A program made the position numbers and the translations under genes. A model generated the notes under the pieces. That model was not told the origin of the DNA. It searched no databases and saw only the letters and a list, made by a program, of their open reading frames with translations. Shown here piece after piece: positions 35,898 to 45,284 of a stretch of DNA of 64,000 bases (positions are counted from its first letter, which is position 1; each line of letters starts with the position of its first letter). Source of the DNA: Caulobacteraceae bacterium (GTDB lineage Bacteria; Pseudomonadota; Alphaproteobacteria; Caulobacterales; Aquidulcibacteraceae); assembly GCA_016703335.1 (NCBI GenBank), contig JADJCG010000007.1, positions 1 through 64,000 on the forward strand, written 5' to 3'.

Positions 35898-36666
35898 TCG
35901 CCTCAAGTGGATTGCGCTGATTGCGTTGATCGGTTTGCTGCTCTTCGCCGCCGCGCAGCAACGGCAGCAGCGCGAATGCGAACAACGCTTGCGCTAAAGC
36001 CGGAGACATCGCTTCGCCCTCACGGCCGTATTCCAATCGCCCGCCACTCGCGACGTGCGAAGGCTGCGCCGCGCCCATGCTGGCGTCCGCATCTAGCTGC
36101 AAGCGGTCGAGCAAACCCTGCGCGCTGCGCGGCTGACCACTGGCATAGAACAAGCCACGATTGGCCGCCGCTTCACGCGGAAAAAGCGACACAGCGTTCG
36201 GCGCACCCTGCTGCGCCGCCTCGATCAAGCGCAAGGCGCCGCCCGAACCCATCACGTGCGCCGCGTAGAGTTCGCCCGCATTTGGTGCACGACCTAGCCG
36301 GGCTTGCAACGTCGTGGCGTTCTCGCGCGTCAGCTCTCCCGCCATCCGCGCGGAGAGTTCCGGATCGCTACGCAGTGCAAGGATATCGCGCCGGGTCTGC
36401 GCGTTGGCGCCATTTTGCAGCGCGCTGGCTTCCGCCCCGAGCCCATGGTCGGCGCCGTGCCGGCGCACCATGTCGAGCCAAGTGCCCTCGACAAACTGAA
36501 ACAGCCCCGAAGCACTCGACGTGCCCGCTTGCGCGTTCGGATTGAGCGCGCTTTCGCGGCGCGCGGTTTCCACCAGCAGGGAGAAATTCACGCCCGTTGC
36601 GTCCGCTGCACGGCGGATCGCTACGTGCACGGCTTCCTGACCGGCGGCCGCGATCGGACTTGTCAT
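35866..36666 (-). CDS. Soluble lytic transglycosylase-domain protein
   Basis: 266 residues from ATG 36666. The SLT motifs are VNFSLLVETARRESALNPNA (catalytic Glu in RRESALNP), GTSSASGLFQFVEGTWLDMV, and AHVMGSGGALRLIEAAQQG. No signal peptide is seen, as in the flagellum-associated transglycosylases of Caulobacter relatives. A flagellar or secretion-apparatus role is possible but no such genes are near. The C-terminal third is of low similarity to anything recognised. Confidence 0.8.
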   Translation of the reverse strand: MTSPIAAAGQEAVHVAIRRAADATGVNFSLLVETARRESALNPNAQAGTSSASGLFQFVEGTWLDMVRRHGADHGLGAEASALQNGANAQTRRDILALRSDPELSARMAGELTRENATTLQARLGRAPNAGELYAAHVMGSGGALRLIEAAQQGAPNAVSLFPREAAANRGLFYASGQPRSAQGLLDRLQLDADASMGAAQPSHVASGGRLEYGREGEAMSPALAQALFAFALLPLLRGGEEQQTDQRNQRNPLEAITAYARTNGV

Positions 36667-36700
36667 GCATCCGGCGTCGGCCGGTTTGGTAAACGCGCCG

Positions 36701-37393
36701 TTAACCTGCGCGACGCCGCACCCAGCCCATTCGATACGGGATCAGAACAAAGCCTGCCAACGTGACGATAAGAGCCGTCAAAGTTGTGAGGATCAGCAGC
36801 CCTGTGTTGAAGTTCTCATGGTCGCGCCAGTCCATGATGTGGAGCGCCCAGAGTGCATCATAGACGCGCCAGAGGTCAGAGCGCCGCGCCGTCACGCGTG
36901 CAGTATCGGCGGCGACGTAAACCGCCAGCCCTTCGCCGTCATCGAACGCGATGCGCCACGCTGGCAGCGGCCCGCGATATTCCGGCGTCTCTTCGGTGAC
37001 CAACGTGCGTTCACTCACGCGCGGGCCACCGGCGACATAGGCTTGCGCGATCTGAACCGCGGCATCGGCGCTGAGCGGCGACGCAACACGCCAATCAGAC
37101 AGATCAATCAGGATCGGGCGGCGCTCCGCGAATTCCGCAACCGCGACCGGCTCGCCCAGCACATCGCGCTCGTAGGTCACGCGCGTCGGCGCCTCCGGCA
37201 GCAACGTGCTCACGTCTTGGAGCGGCGCGCTCAGCGGCGCGGCCTCGTGCGCGGCAATCCTGTGCTCGCTGCGCACGCGCTCGATCGGCGAGATCGCAAA
37301 GAACAAGCCCGAGCCGAACCAAAACACAATCTGCACGCCAACAATCAGGGCGAGCCATTTGTGGGTCCAGGAAGCGAACGCTTGGAGTTTCAT
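36701..37393 (-). CDS. PepSY-associated membrane protein
   Basis: 230 residues from ATG 37393 (MKLQAFASWTHKWLALIVGV). One N-terminal membrane helix contains the family-typical HKW and QIVFWFGSGLFFA. The periplasmic part follows, with a PepSY-like segment (AVQIAQAYVAGGPRVSERTL) and LYxAxDALWALHIMDW. A C-terminal helix is NTGLLILTTLTALIVTLAGF. Members often accompany iron or copper metabolism, but nothing nearby supports that here. Confidence 0.8.
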   Translation of the reverse strand: MKLQAFASWTHKWLALIVGVQIVFWFGSGLFFAISPIERVRSEHRIAAHEAAPLSAPLQDVSTLLPEAPTRVTYERDVLGEPVAVAEFAERRPILIDLSDWRVASPLSADAAVQIAQAYVAGGPRVSERTLVTEETPEYRGPLPAWRIAFDDGEGLAVYVAADTARVTARRSDLWRVYDALWALHIMDWRDHENFNTGLLILTTLTALIVTLAGFVLIPYRMGWVRRRAG

Positions 37394-37535
37394 GAGCGGA
37401 CAATCTCACGGTGCCCGCGTCAATGCGGCGGTTAGGCGCTGGGACAGGCGACACCCTCTAGACGTGCAAATCCGCCACAAACCCCTGCGACGCGAACCGA
37501 ATATTGGCGCTTACCCCAATTGCGGCGGCTTGCCG
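37394..37535. other. Intergenic region, nothing recognised
   Basis: About 140 bp between the PepSY gene start and the acyl-CoA dehydrogenase stop. No clear terminator or promoter is seen. Confidence 0.3.
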
Positions 37536-38708
37536 CTAGTAGCTCTTGGGCAGCCCCAGCACGCGCTCGGCAATGAAGTTCAGGATCATCTCACGGCTGA
37601 CCGGCGCGATGCGCGCGATCATCGCTTCGCGGAAGTAGCGCTCCACGAAATACTCTTTCGCGTAGCCCATGCCGCCATGCGCCAACACCGAAGACTCGCA
37701 CGCCCGAAAGCCCGCCTCCGCGCCAAGATACTTGGCCGCATTGGCTTCAGCGCCGCATTCCCTGCCGGCATCATAAAGCGCGGCCGCTTTGAACGTCAGC
37801 AAGTTCGCCGCTTCAAGCTCAGCCCAGGCTTTCGCGAGCGGGTGCTGAATGCCTTGGTTCTGGCCAATAGGCCGCCCGAACACGACGCGTTCCTTCGCAT
37901 ACTGCGCCGCCCGCTTCAGCGCCGCGCGGCCAAGGCCGATAGCCTCCGCTGCAAACAACACGCGCTCAGGATTGAGACCGCTCAGCAAAATCTTAAAGCC
38001 CGCGCCCTCTTCGCCGATTAGCTCGGCGTTCGAGACTTCGAGGTCCTCGATAAAGAGCGTGTTACACTCGACTGCCTTGCGGCCCATTTTCGGGATCGGT
38101 TGCGCCTCGATGTGTTTGCGATCGAAATCGGCGTAGAACAGCGAAAGGCCTTCGGTTGGGCGCTTGACCTGATCCTTCGGCGTCGTGCGCGCGATGATCA
38201 AAATCTTGTTTGCGCGCTGCGCGTTCGTCGTCCAGATTTTACGACCGTTTATGCGGTAGCCGCTGTTCGTGCGTTCAGCGCGCGTTTCCAGACTTGATGT
38301 ATCGAGACCAGAGTTTGGTTCGGTAACCGCAAAGCACGCCTTATCCGTGCCATTCATCGCCGGTGGCAAGAAGCGCTGCTGTTGTTCAGGCGTGCCGAAC
38401 TTCACGATTGGCATCAGGCCGAAGATGTTGAGGTGGATCGCACTCGCGCCAGAAAAACCCGCACCCGATTGCGCGACCGTCTGCATCATCAACGCAGCTT
38501 CGGTGAGGCCAAGACCAGCGCCGCCAACACTCTCGGGCATCGCGACGCCGAGCCAGCCGCCTTCGGCGATGTCGTTCACGAACGCGTCCGGAAACTCACC
38601 GGAATTATCGACCTTCAGCCAATAATGGTCATCGTACTTCGCGCAGATTTCCTCGATCGCGTGTTTGATCGCGGATTGCTCTTCGGTGAGGTCGAGGGCG
38701 AACGTCAT
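37536..38708 (-). CDS. Acyl-CoA dehydrogenase
   Basis: 390 residues from ATG 38708, whose first bases overlap the stop of the FAD oxidoreductase gene (ATGA). Family blocks are KACFAVTEPNSGLDTSSLET, the FAD-binding KIWTTNAQRANKILIIARTT, LLSGLNPERVLFAAEAIGLG, VFGRPIGQNQGIQHPLAKAW and AHGGMGYAKEYFVERYFREA. The position of the usual catalytic glutamate (YEGT) reads IAPVSREMIL instead, so this belongs to the branch without that motif or uses another base. It oxidises an unknown acyl-CoA. Intact. Confidence 0.92.
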   Translation of the reverse strand: MTFALDLTEEQSAIKHAIEEICAKYDDHYWLKVDNSGEFPDAFVNDIAEGGWLGVAMPESVGGAGLGLTEAALMMQTVAQSGAGFSGASAIHLNIFGLMPIVKFGTPEQQQRFLPPAMNGTDKACFAVTEPNSGLDTSSLETRAERTNSGYRINGRKIWTTNAQRANKILIIARTTPKDQVKRPTEGLSLFYADFDRKHIEAQPIPKMGRKAVECNTLFIEDLEVSNAELIGEEGAGFKILLSGLNPERVLFAAEAIGLGRAALKRAAQYAKERVVFGRPIGQNQGIQHPLAKAWAELEAANLLTFKAAALYDAGRECGAEANAAKYLGAEAGFRACESSVLAHGGMGYAKEYFVERYFREAMIARIAPVSREMILNFIAERVLGLPKSY

Positions 38709-39784
38709 GAGGTCTCAAATCTCTCAGGCGACAACGCCGCCCATTCAGGCGGAATCTCAGTGCCGAACACATACGCGGTTATGATCTCCGCCGTAATAGG
38801 CGCCATGAGCCAACCATCGCGCGAATGGCCCGCCGCGAGCAGAACGCCCTCTCCATTCGGCCCGATCATAGGCCAACCGTCCAGGCGACATCGGCCTGAT
38901 CCCGGCCCATGCCTGTTCCGTGAGCTTCAATTCGCCCGGCAAAAGCCGCTCCGCAGCCGCATGCAATTCCGCAATTTTGCGCGATCCACCCTCCGGTCGA
39001 AGCGATCGTATTCCAACGTGGCGCCCAGCACGGCGTCGTGTCGGCGCTGAGCCAAATAGAAATCGCCGGCGCGCAAATTGGGCCGGAGCGTCGCGTCCAA
39101 CTCGACGGCGGCCAACATGCCCTTGCCTGCGCGAATGTGCTTCAGCGCCGGTGCTACCTTCATGAGGCTCTCTGTCGCCCACACGCCCGGCGCGAGCACG
39201 ATCGCATCCGCTTCGAACACTTTGCCGTCATGCGTCGTGGCGCTCGTCGCGGTGACTTCCAAGATATCGGTATCGTAAGCGCGGAGCACGCCGAGCGCGT
39301 GCGCCTGCATCGCCAAACCCGTCAACATGCGCAGCGGATCGGCCGTACCCTCGGCTTCCACGAACAACGCATACTCGACTTTTGAACGGAGCCCCGTGCG
39401 CCGGCGAAAATCACCGGGCGATAAACTCACCGCCTTGCGTCCGAGACGCGAAGCGTTGGCTGCGAACGCCGAAGCTTCATCAACGCTGCGACGAACCACG
39501 ACCGCGCCATCGAAGCGCACAGCATCGGCCCATTCGGCGCCTGCGCGCATGGCCTGCCACAGTTCGAAGGATTCCAGCGCGATCTTCTCATGCGCACTCG
39601 GTGCATCACCTATCGGCGCCAACATGCCAGCTGCGGCTGCCGATGCGATCGGTGTGTAATAAGTCGGCTGCTCAGGTCCGCTATCGACCAGCCACACGCG
39701 CGCGCCGCCTTGGCGTAATCGCACAGCACAAAACAAACCGATAGCGCCGCCGCCAACGACGATGACGTCCTTCATTCCGGCCAT
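38705..39784 (-). CDS. FAD-dependent amino-acid oxidase-type protein (DadA/ThiO-like), two compensating frameshifts
   Basis: About 358 residues. Start ATG 39784 or 39775. The Rossmann loop is DVIVVGGGAIGLFCAVRLRQ near the N terminus. It continues with SAAAAGMLAPIGDAPSAHEK (flavin contact) and KVFEADAIVLAPGVW. Near 38960 the frame slips to give RKIAELHAAAERLLPGELKL and GIRPMSPG, and near 38880 it slips back to WPMIGPNGEGVLLAAGHSRD and GWLMAP, the C-terminal FAD motif of glycine oxidase and DAO enzymes. Substrate is unknown; no thiamine genes are near. Translationally coupled to the acyl-CoA dehydrogenase. Confidence 0.85.
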
Positions 39785-39830
39785 GTCTACTGAAAAGGCG
39801 GCGCGCGCAAGGCGACGCTGCGGCGCGGGC

Positions 39831-40469
39831 TCAGGCCCTTTTGGTCTTCGCAGCCGTTTTCGAAACCGCCGCGACCGCCTCGGCGCCCGCCACAAGCAAA
39901 GCCGCAACAGTGACCTCGCGACCAAGCGCCTTCGACAAATCTTTCGCCGCCTTATCGAGGCGCGCCCATGCCTTGGCGTCAATCCGGACAGTCTTGGTCA
40001 CCCGGACCTTGGTCGTTTTTCGCGGCGTCTTTTTCGGGCTCACCGCACGCAGCGCCGCAATCATGCGGTCAACGTGAGCGCGATCCTTGTCCTTCTCAAC
40101 TTCCGGCAACCGCGCATACGGCTTGAACAGCGCCTTCGGCTGACTCGGATCGCTCTTGTTTCGCTTCATCCAACTCTTGTGCACGTCATCCGATGCCGCT
40201 TCTCGATCGTTCGGAAAACGCTTCACTGCAACGTAGGCGTCGTAGGCGGCTTTCAGATTGTCGGCCTTCGCTTTCGGATGAAGGCTTGCCCATGGTTTAT
40301 TGACGTCAACCATGACGCCGCCGCGCAAACGCATACGCGGCTTGGCACGCTCACTCGGATTGGTTTCGTGAAAGCGTTTGCGCCACGCATTGTGCGAACG
40401 CGCGGCGAAATACTCTACCGCCGCATCCTTGACAGGATCGGCTTTCTTGGATTTGGCGGCTCGAGCCAT
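39831..40469 (-). CDS. RyR-domain-like protein with a ribbon-helix-helix-like tail
   Basis: 212 residues from ATG 40469. Residues about 85-140 read DDVHKSWMKRNKSDP, then LFKPYARLPEVEKDKDRAHV, closely following the RyR domain pattern of H-x3-W, PY, LP-x-EK and DR. An earlier segment (ARSHNAWRKRF ... DVNKPWASLHPKAKADN) has the same HxxW and K-x2-N order and may be a second, diverged copy. After a basic linker the C terminus (KTVRIDAKAWARLDKAAKDL and on to VTVAALLVAGAEAV) resembles a ribbon-helix-helix. Bacterial RyR domains are of unknown function. The domain assignment is from pattern alone. Confidence 0.55.
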   Translation of the reverse strand: MARAAKSKKADPVKDAAVEYFAARSHNAWRKRFHETNPSERAKPRMRLRGGVMVDVNKPWASLHPKAKADNLKAAYDAYVAVKRFPNDREAASDDVHKSWMKRNKSDPSQPKALFKPYARLPEVEKDKDRAHVDRMIAALRAVSPKKTPRKTTKVRVTKTVRIDAKAWARLDKAAKDLSKALGREVTVAALLVAGAEAVAAVSKTAAKTKRA

Positions 40470-40520
40470 GCGAGGACTTTAGCAATAAGTCTTTAGGAAA
40501 CCGCAAATCCGTTCGCCATT

Positions 40521-41754
40521 TCAGGCGCCCTGCCATTCGGGCAGGTCAAACTTCGGATCAGGGTAAGTCGCATCCACGAATGAGCGGCCCGCCGCCATCC
40601 CGACTTCCAACAGCAAATCCAGATTTTCCTTCTTGCCGTTGTCCATGTGGTCGAGCGCGTCAAGCGCTTCTGCCGCAAGCTCACGACCCAGCATGCGCTC
40701 AAGCGGCGTCATCGGAGGAATCGGATCCCCGCGGCGTTTCACCTTCGGTTTAGTATCGAGCATCACGTCCATGCGCTGATAGTCGAGCAACGGCACGCCG
40801 CTAATGCAAACGCCGCGCATGTCGCCGATCTCGGAATTCACGCGCCACGGCCGCTTTGGCTCGGACAGCGCTTGCATCATCATGATGCCCTGGACTTGCG
40901 TATCGTAAACCATAGCGCGCAACGCGTGCACGCCGCGCAAACCTGGCGGCAGACCTTGGAACGCCTTGCCATCAACGCTCGGCCGGCGCGCGCCGGTGCC
41001 GCACGACGTCATCATCAAATTGTCCGCACCCGACCTTCCAACCGAATTTGTAGGATGGCTCCAACGCCAACATGAACAATTGCATGCTTGGATTGTTGTT
41101 AGCGCTCACCGCGCCATCGACGAAGTAGCCCTTCTGAATTGGCCGCCGCTTATCATCGAATTCGATGTCGATCGTGATCTCATCGAAGAATGTCGGCGCC
41201 GCCGCGCTGGCAAGCACCAAATCTGTCAGCCTGTAGCGCTTGTTTGGAAACGTGCCGCTATCGCCTGGCGGATCATAGAATATCCCAAGCGGGTGGTTTG
41301 TCACGACCCAAGCTGAGCCCGTGTCGATGCGCTTTGCGTGAATGGCGAGACCTGTCTTCAGATCTTCCGAGCCAATGGTCTTTGTCGACAGCACCGAATG
41401 CAGCGCTCGGCGCAACTTCTTCGATTCAAACTTCGACTGCAAGAACACGCCATCGCCCGCGTTTTTGCCAAACACTTCCGGGCCAAGCCGCTGATAGAGC
41501 GCGATCAGTTCATCAACGCTCAAGCCAAGCGCGAGACCAGATGAGATGATGGCGCCCGTCGAGGTGCCGCCGATCAGATCGTAGTAATCGGACAACCGGA
41601 AGCTCGCGGCGCCATGAGCGCGCCGTCGCAGTTCGTCTTCCAGCACTTTGAGCATGCCGAGCGTCAGAATGCCCTTCACGCCGCCGCCGTCGAGCGCGAG
41701 CACGCGCTTTTGCCCGGTATCGGGCGAGAGGTGCTCGAAGAGTGTTTTCGTCAT
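40521..41754 (-). CDS. Patatin-like phospholipase, one frameshift
   Basis: About 410 residues from ATG 41754. Patatin motifs are the oxyanion loop GGGVKG (residues 23-28), GTSTG with nucleophile Ser65, and the catalytic Asp in VDGAVSANNNPSM. Near 41028 one extra base changes frame; the continuation is DNLMMTSCGTGARRPSVDGK, GVHALRAMVYDTQVQGIMMM and a C-terminal helical part ending FDLPEWQGA. It hydrolyses acyl esters of phospholipids or related lipids. The frame upstream of ATG 41754 runs into the FolC-like gene and is not used. No cyclic-nucleotide synthase is present, so it is not a CBASS effector here. Confidence 0.9.
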
Positions 41755-41791
41755 GTCGTCCCCGCGCCGGCATTTTAGCCGCGCTACGGCG

Positions 41792-43018
41792 TCAAAAGAA
41801 GAGCAGCGACCCCGGATCGCGTCCCAAATGCAACGCTTTGAACTCGGCAGCGAGGAATAATCCACCGGCCACATAGACCGCGCCGCCTTTGGCCTTCGCC
41901 AAAGCGAGCCGCCGTGCGTCCGCCACAGACTCCGCCAGGGAGATTTCCGCGGTGGGGTTCGCGCTCTGCGCGTGTGCGCCAATCACTGCGGCCGGCGCGC
42001 CCTTGTGCTGCTCGGCGACGCAAATGATGGCCGCAAATGCGGGCGCCAGTCGCTCGACGATCGCGCCCGTATCCTTGTCCGCTGACACTCCGCACACCAG
42101 CACCGCGTTGCGTCCACCGCGCAACTGCTCGAAGCCCTCAAGCGCACGGGCCACACCGTCGGGTGTGTGACCCACGTCGATCACAACGAGCGGATCGGCG
42201 CTCAGTACCTCCAGACGTCCCGGCCAGCGCGTCGCCCGCAATCCAGCTGCCAGTTGCGCTTGGCTATGCGGCGCCAGCGCTTGCGCCAGTTTCACTGCGA
42301 GCGCTGCATTGCTTTTCTGATGCACACCGTTGAGCGGAAGTTGGCTCTCAATCGGCGCAACATATTCGACGCGAACACCATGCTCCGCACAATACGCGCC
42401 GATCGCACTACGCACCACGCTCGCGTTCGGCGCCGCCTGTTCGCTGACGAAAAGCCGCGCGCCTTCCGGTGCGGCAGCGATCTTCTCCAACGCGATTTCT
42501 TCCAATTTCTCACCAAGCAAAGCCGTGTGCTCAAAATCTAAAGCCGTGAGCGCCACATGCTGCGCCTCGATCGGCTTTACCGGGTCCAACCGGCCGCCAA
42601 TCCCAGCCTCCCAGACCGTATGCGCGCAACCACGCGCCGCGAACCAATCGGCAGCGATGAGAAAGAGAAACTCAAATCCACCGATCGACGCTTCAACGCC
42701 GCACGCTTCAATCGCAGCCCGGACGCGATCCCAATGCACGCTGAGTTCGGCGTCAGAGATATCGTCGTCACCAATCCGAAACCGCTCATTCAGCGCGAAG
42801 AGGTGCGGCGACGTAAAAAGCCCGACGTTCTCGGTAGTTTGCCGCAGCAGTGCCGCGCACATCGCCGCCGTCGAGCCCTTGCCGTTGGAGCCGACGATCA
42901 CCGCGCCACGCCCGCCAAAGGCACGCAAATCAATGCGGAGCTTTGCCGCGACCACAGCGCAACGCTCCAATCCCGGTGCCGCGCCAAACTTCGGATACGG
43001 CACGCGCCAGGCATTCAT
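41792..43018 (-). CDS. folC: FolC/Mur-ligase family amide ligase
   Basis: 408 residues. The start ATG 43018 overlaps the stop of the ATP-grasp gene. The P-loop is IVGSNGKGSTAAMCAALLRQ, then VGLFTSPHLFALNERFRIGD and VWEAGIGGRLDPVKPIEAQH. The ligand-domain junction is RWPGRLEVLSADPLVVIDVG and HTPDGVARAL. These match folylpolyglutamate/dihydrofolate synthase. A housekeeping FolC role is likely, but the overlap with an ATP-grasp ligase, rather than the common accD or trp neighbours, leaves open a dedicated peptide-tailing role. Confidence 0.85.
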   Translation of the reverse strand: MNAWRVPYPKFGAAPGLERCAVVAAKLRIDLRAFGGRGAVIVGSNGKGSTAAMCAALLRQTTENVGLFTSPHLFALNERFRIGDDDISDAELSVHWDRVRAAIEACGVEASIGGFEFLFLIAADWFAARGCAHTVWEAGIGGRLDPVKPIEAQHVALTALDFEHTALLGEKLEEIALEKIAAAPEGARLFVSEQAAPNASVVRSAIGAYCAEHGVRVEYVAPIESQLPLNGVHQKSNAALAVKLAQALAPHSQAQLAAGLRATRWPGRLEVLSADPLVVIDVGHTPDGVARALEGFEQLRGGRNAVLVCGVSADKDTGAIVERLAPAFAAIICVAEQHKGAPAAVIGAHAQSANPTAEISLAESVADARRLALAKAKGGAVYVAGGLFLAAEFKALHLGRDPGSLLFF

Positions 43019-43978
43019 CTGAATGCCGCTTCGAAATTCGCGCGCCAGATTTTCTCAATGAGATCCCAGCGCCCCGCGTCTTCCAGAGTTGCGATCATCG
43101 GGTTGGAATTCACCTCGATTACTGCCAAGCCTTGCTCAACCAGATCGAACAAATCCACGGCAGCCAGCGACAGCCCCACTGCTGTGGCGGCGTCGAGCGC
43201 CAAGCGTGACATGGCCTCAGACGCGCCATCACGCAGTGCATTCGCGCCACCACCTGCCGCACGGTTCGCGGGCCCTTCAAGCACGATCGCGTCGCCCGCG
43301 CGCGCGACATCCTCTGCGGCCAGCAAATGGCCATGCGGATCGCGACCGCGGGCTTTCAACGCGGGCGCCTCCGCATCACGCGATAACGATGCAACAAGCT
43401 CGTGCAAGCGAGCGCCGGCCATCTCCAATCACCTGCGGTGAAACCTTCGCGTAGGAGAACAGCGCCTTCCCATTGAGCACGAAGACACGATGCTCCACCG
43501 CACGCACATAAGGCTGCACCAAAATAGCAAAATGCTCACGCGCCACGCGGGCCACGTAGTCCGCAAACGCGTCTGCGCTTTCAACCACCTCAGCGTAGAG
43601 TCCATTCGATGCGGAGAGTGGCTTGCAGAAAATCGGATACTCAGCCGCTGCAGCGAATGCCAATGCGTCTTCGGGCTCACGTCCCGGTCCGCGCATCTCA
43701 AACCAACGCTTCGTGACGAAGAACATCCGCCCCGGCACCATGGGCACGCCAGCCTGCCGTAACACCTCTGCGCAAAACGCCTTGTCGCGCGCGATCGAAG
43801 CCGCGCGCGCGTCATTCAGCGCATAGGGCGTGCCCGCACCCGCCGCGAACGTCGCAACACGCGCGCCATCGCGGACTTCAAAGAGATAGCCATCCGCGCC
43901 GTCGAGAGAGCGAAACGTAAAACCGCAGGCGTCAGCGGTGTACCGCGCATAACGCGCTTGCGCGCTTAGCAACCTCAT
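43015..43978 (-). CDS. ATP-grasp ligase (RimK/cyanophycin-synthetase-like), one frameshift
   Basis: About 320 residues from ATG 43978 (MRLLSAQARYARYTADACGF). ATP-grasp features are NDARAASIARDKAFCAEVLR, AAEYPIFCKPLSASNGLYAE, FAILVQPYVRAVEHRVFVLN, and SPQVIGDGRRSL, which is like the IGDGxxT segment of cyanophycin synthetase. After the break near 43412 the Mg-binding end is AAVDLFDLVEQGLAVIEVNS followed by NPM. It forms a carboxylate-amine bond with ATP. The substrate is unknown. The immediately overlapping FolC-like gene suggests that the two enzymes act on one product. Confidence 0.82.
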
Positions 43979-44011
43979 GGCGTCAGAATGTGATGTGCCG
44001 TCCGATGGCAA

Positions 44012-44088
44012 TGGTACCGCCTCCCGGGCTCGAACCGGGGACCCCTGGTTCCACAAACCAGTGCTCTAACCAACTGAGCTAAGGCGGC
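44012..44088 (-). tRNA. tRNA-His (GTG)
   Basis: Minus strand, 77 nt with CCA. The 5' acceptor strand is GCCGCCT and the 3' strand AGGCGGT, then A73 and CCA. Anticodon loop TTGTGGA (GTG), T-arm CCCGGTTCGAGCCCGGG. There is no encoded extra G paired with C73: position 72 is U and 73 is A, as known for alphaproteobacterial tRNA-His. Confidence 0.97.
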
Positions 44089-44163
44089 AAATGCTCGGGG
44101 CGCGGAACCTAGCGGCTCGCCTTGGCCGAAGCAAGGCGAGCTTGGGCGCTAGATTTCAACCGA

Positions 44164-44970
44164 TTACGCCGGACCCCAGCCCTGTTCGTTGATGTAATTG
44201 CGAATGCGCTCGATGCGGTTGTCCGGGTTCGGGTGCGTCGAGAGGAATTCCGGCGGACGCGAGCTGCCGCCTTGTTCCATGCGCTGCCAGAACGGGATGG
44301 CTTCCCTTGGATCGTACCCCGCCGCATGCATGTAACGGATGCCGAGAATGTCGGCTTCGGACTCTTGTTCACGCGAGAACGGAAGGCTGATGCCCACTTG
44401 CGCGCCAAGGCCCAGTGCCGCCGCCGCCAAATCGCTGTTGGTCGCGGCGCCCGCAACCTGCACAGCGGTTTGGGTCGCCACCTCACGGCTATAGCGCTCC
44501 GCGGCGTGGCGGCCCGTGACGTGTCCCGTCTCGTGACCGAGCACCGTCGCAATCCAATCGTCGCGATCACTGATCTCATAGAGCCCGCGATAAAAACCGA
44601 CCTGCCCACCCGGCAGCACGAACGCATTTTTCTGCGGGCTATCGAACAACACAAATTCCCAGCTCTGATTGCCACGTCCCGCCGCTTGCACGACGCGGCG
44701 GCCCACCGTTTCCAAGCGCCGTTGCGCGGTCGTGTTGCGCCATTCCGGCGTTTGCTGACGAACCTGCTGCCACGATTGCAGCGACGCCTGCTGAAGCTGC
44801 GCGTCATCCACGATGATGAACTGATTGCGGCCGGTCTCCGGATTCATCGTCTCGCAGCCGGCGAGCGCCAACGCCGCAGCCGATGCAGCCGCACCCTTCA
44901 AGAGCCCGCGGCGGTCCAGGTAGCGCAATGAGGAATGGACGGAATCCGTCCCACAGAATTGTTGGCACAT
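44164..44970 (-). CDS. M48 family zinc metalloprotease, lipoprotein
   Basis: 268 residues from ATG 44970, eight bases after GGAGGA. The signal is DRRGLLKGAAASAAALALAG with lipobox Cys39 (LAGC), twin-arginine-like. Zinc site HETGH at 146-150 (LGHETGHVTGRHAAERY), with the third ligand Glu in EQESEADILGIRYM. It ends STHPNPDNRIERIRNYI, the usual M48 tail. Relatives degrade misassembled outer-membrane proteins (BepA/YcaL class). Faces the envelope. Confidence 0.92.
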   Translation of the reverse strand: MCQQFCGTDSVHSSLRYLDRRGLLKGAAASAAALALAGCETMNPETGRNQFIIVDDAQLQQASLQSWQQVRQQTPEWRNTTAQRRLETVGRRVVQAAGRGNQSWEFVLFDSPQKNAFVLPGGQVGFYRGLYEISDRDDWIATVLGHETGHVTGRHAAERYSREVATQTAVQVAGAATNSDLAAAALGLGAQVGISLPFSREQESEADILGIRYMHAAGYDPREAIPFWQRMEQGGSSRPPEFLSTHPNPDNRIERIRNYINEQGWGPA

Positions 44971-45162
44971 GTCGGTTGTCCTCCTCACGGCCGCTCGACG
45001 GCCCTCGCGGAGGGCATTTTCAGCCCCTGAGCCCGCGAAGCAAGACCCGTTTCACCTTCACAGCGCTACCCCGAGACCGCCGTGGACAGCCCGAACCGAC
45101 CCCGCTATAGAGCCACGCTCCGAAAGACGGCCCCTCATTCCTGAAGGCCCGCCTGACCGGCC

Positions 45163-45238
45163 GCCTGGGTAGCTCAGTTGGTAGAGCAGCGGATTGAAAA
45201 TCCGCGTGTCGCTGGTTCGATTCCGGCCCCAGGCACCA
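45163..45238 (+). tRNA. tRNA-Phe (GAA)
   Basis: 76 nt with CCA. Acceptor GCCTGGG/CCCAGGC, anticodon loop TTGAAAA (GAA), D-arm AGCTCAGTTGGTAGAGC, T-arm GCTGGTTCGATTCCGGC. Complete. Confidence 0.97.
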
Positions 45239-45284
45239 TTTCCCAGCCTTAGTCCTGCTTCGATTTTCGCTAAGGTGCGGACCC

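Noticed and set aside
40521..41754. Patatin as the effector of a CBASS defence system
   Set aside because: No CD-NTase, Cap2/Cap3 or other signalling gene is adjacent; neighbours are a ligase pair and an RyR-like protein.
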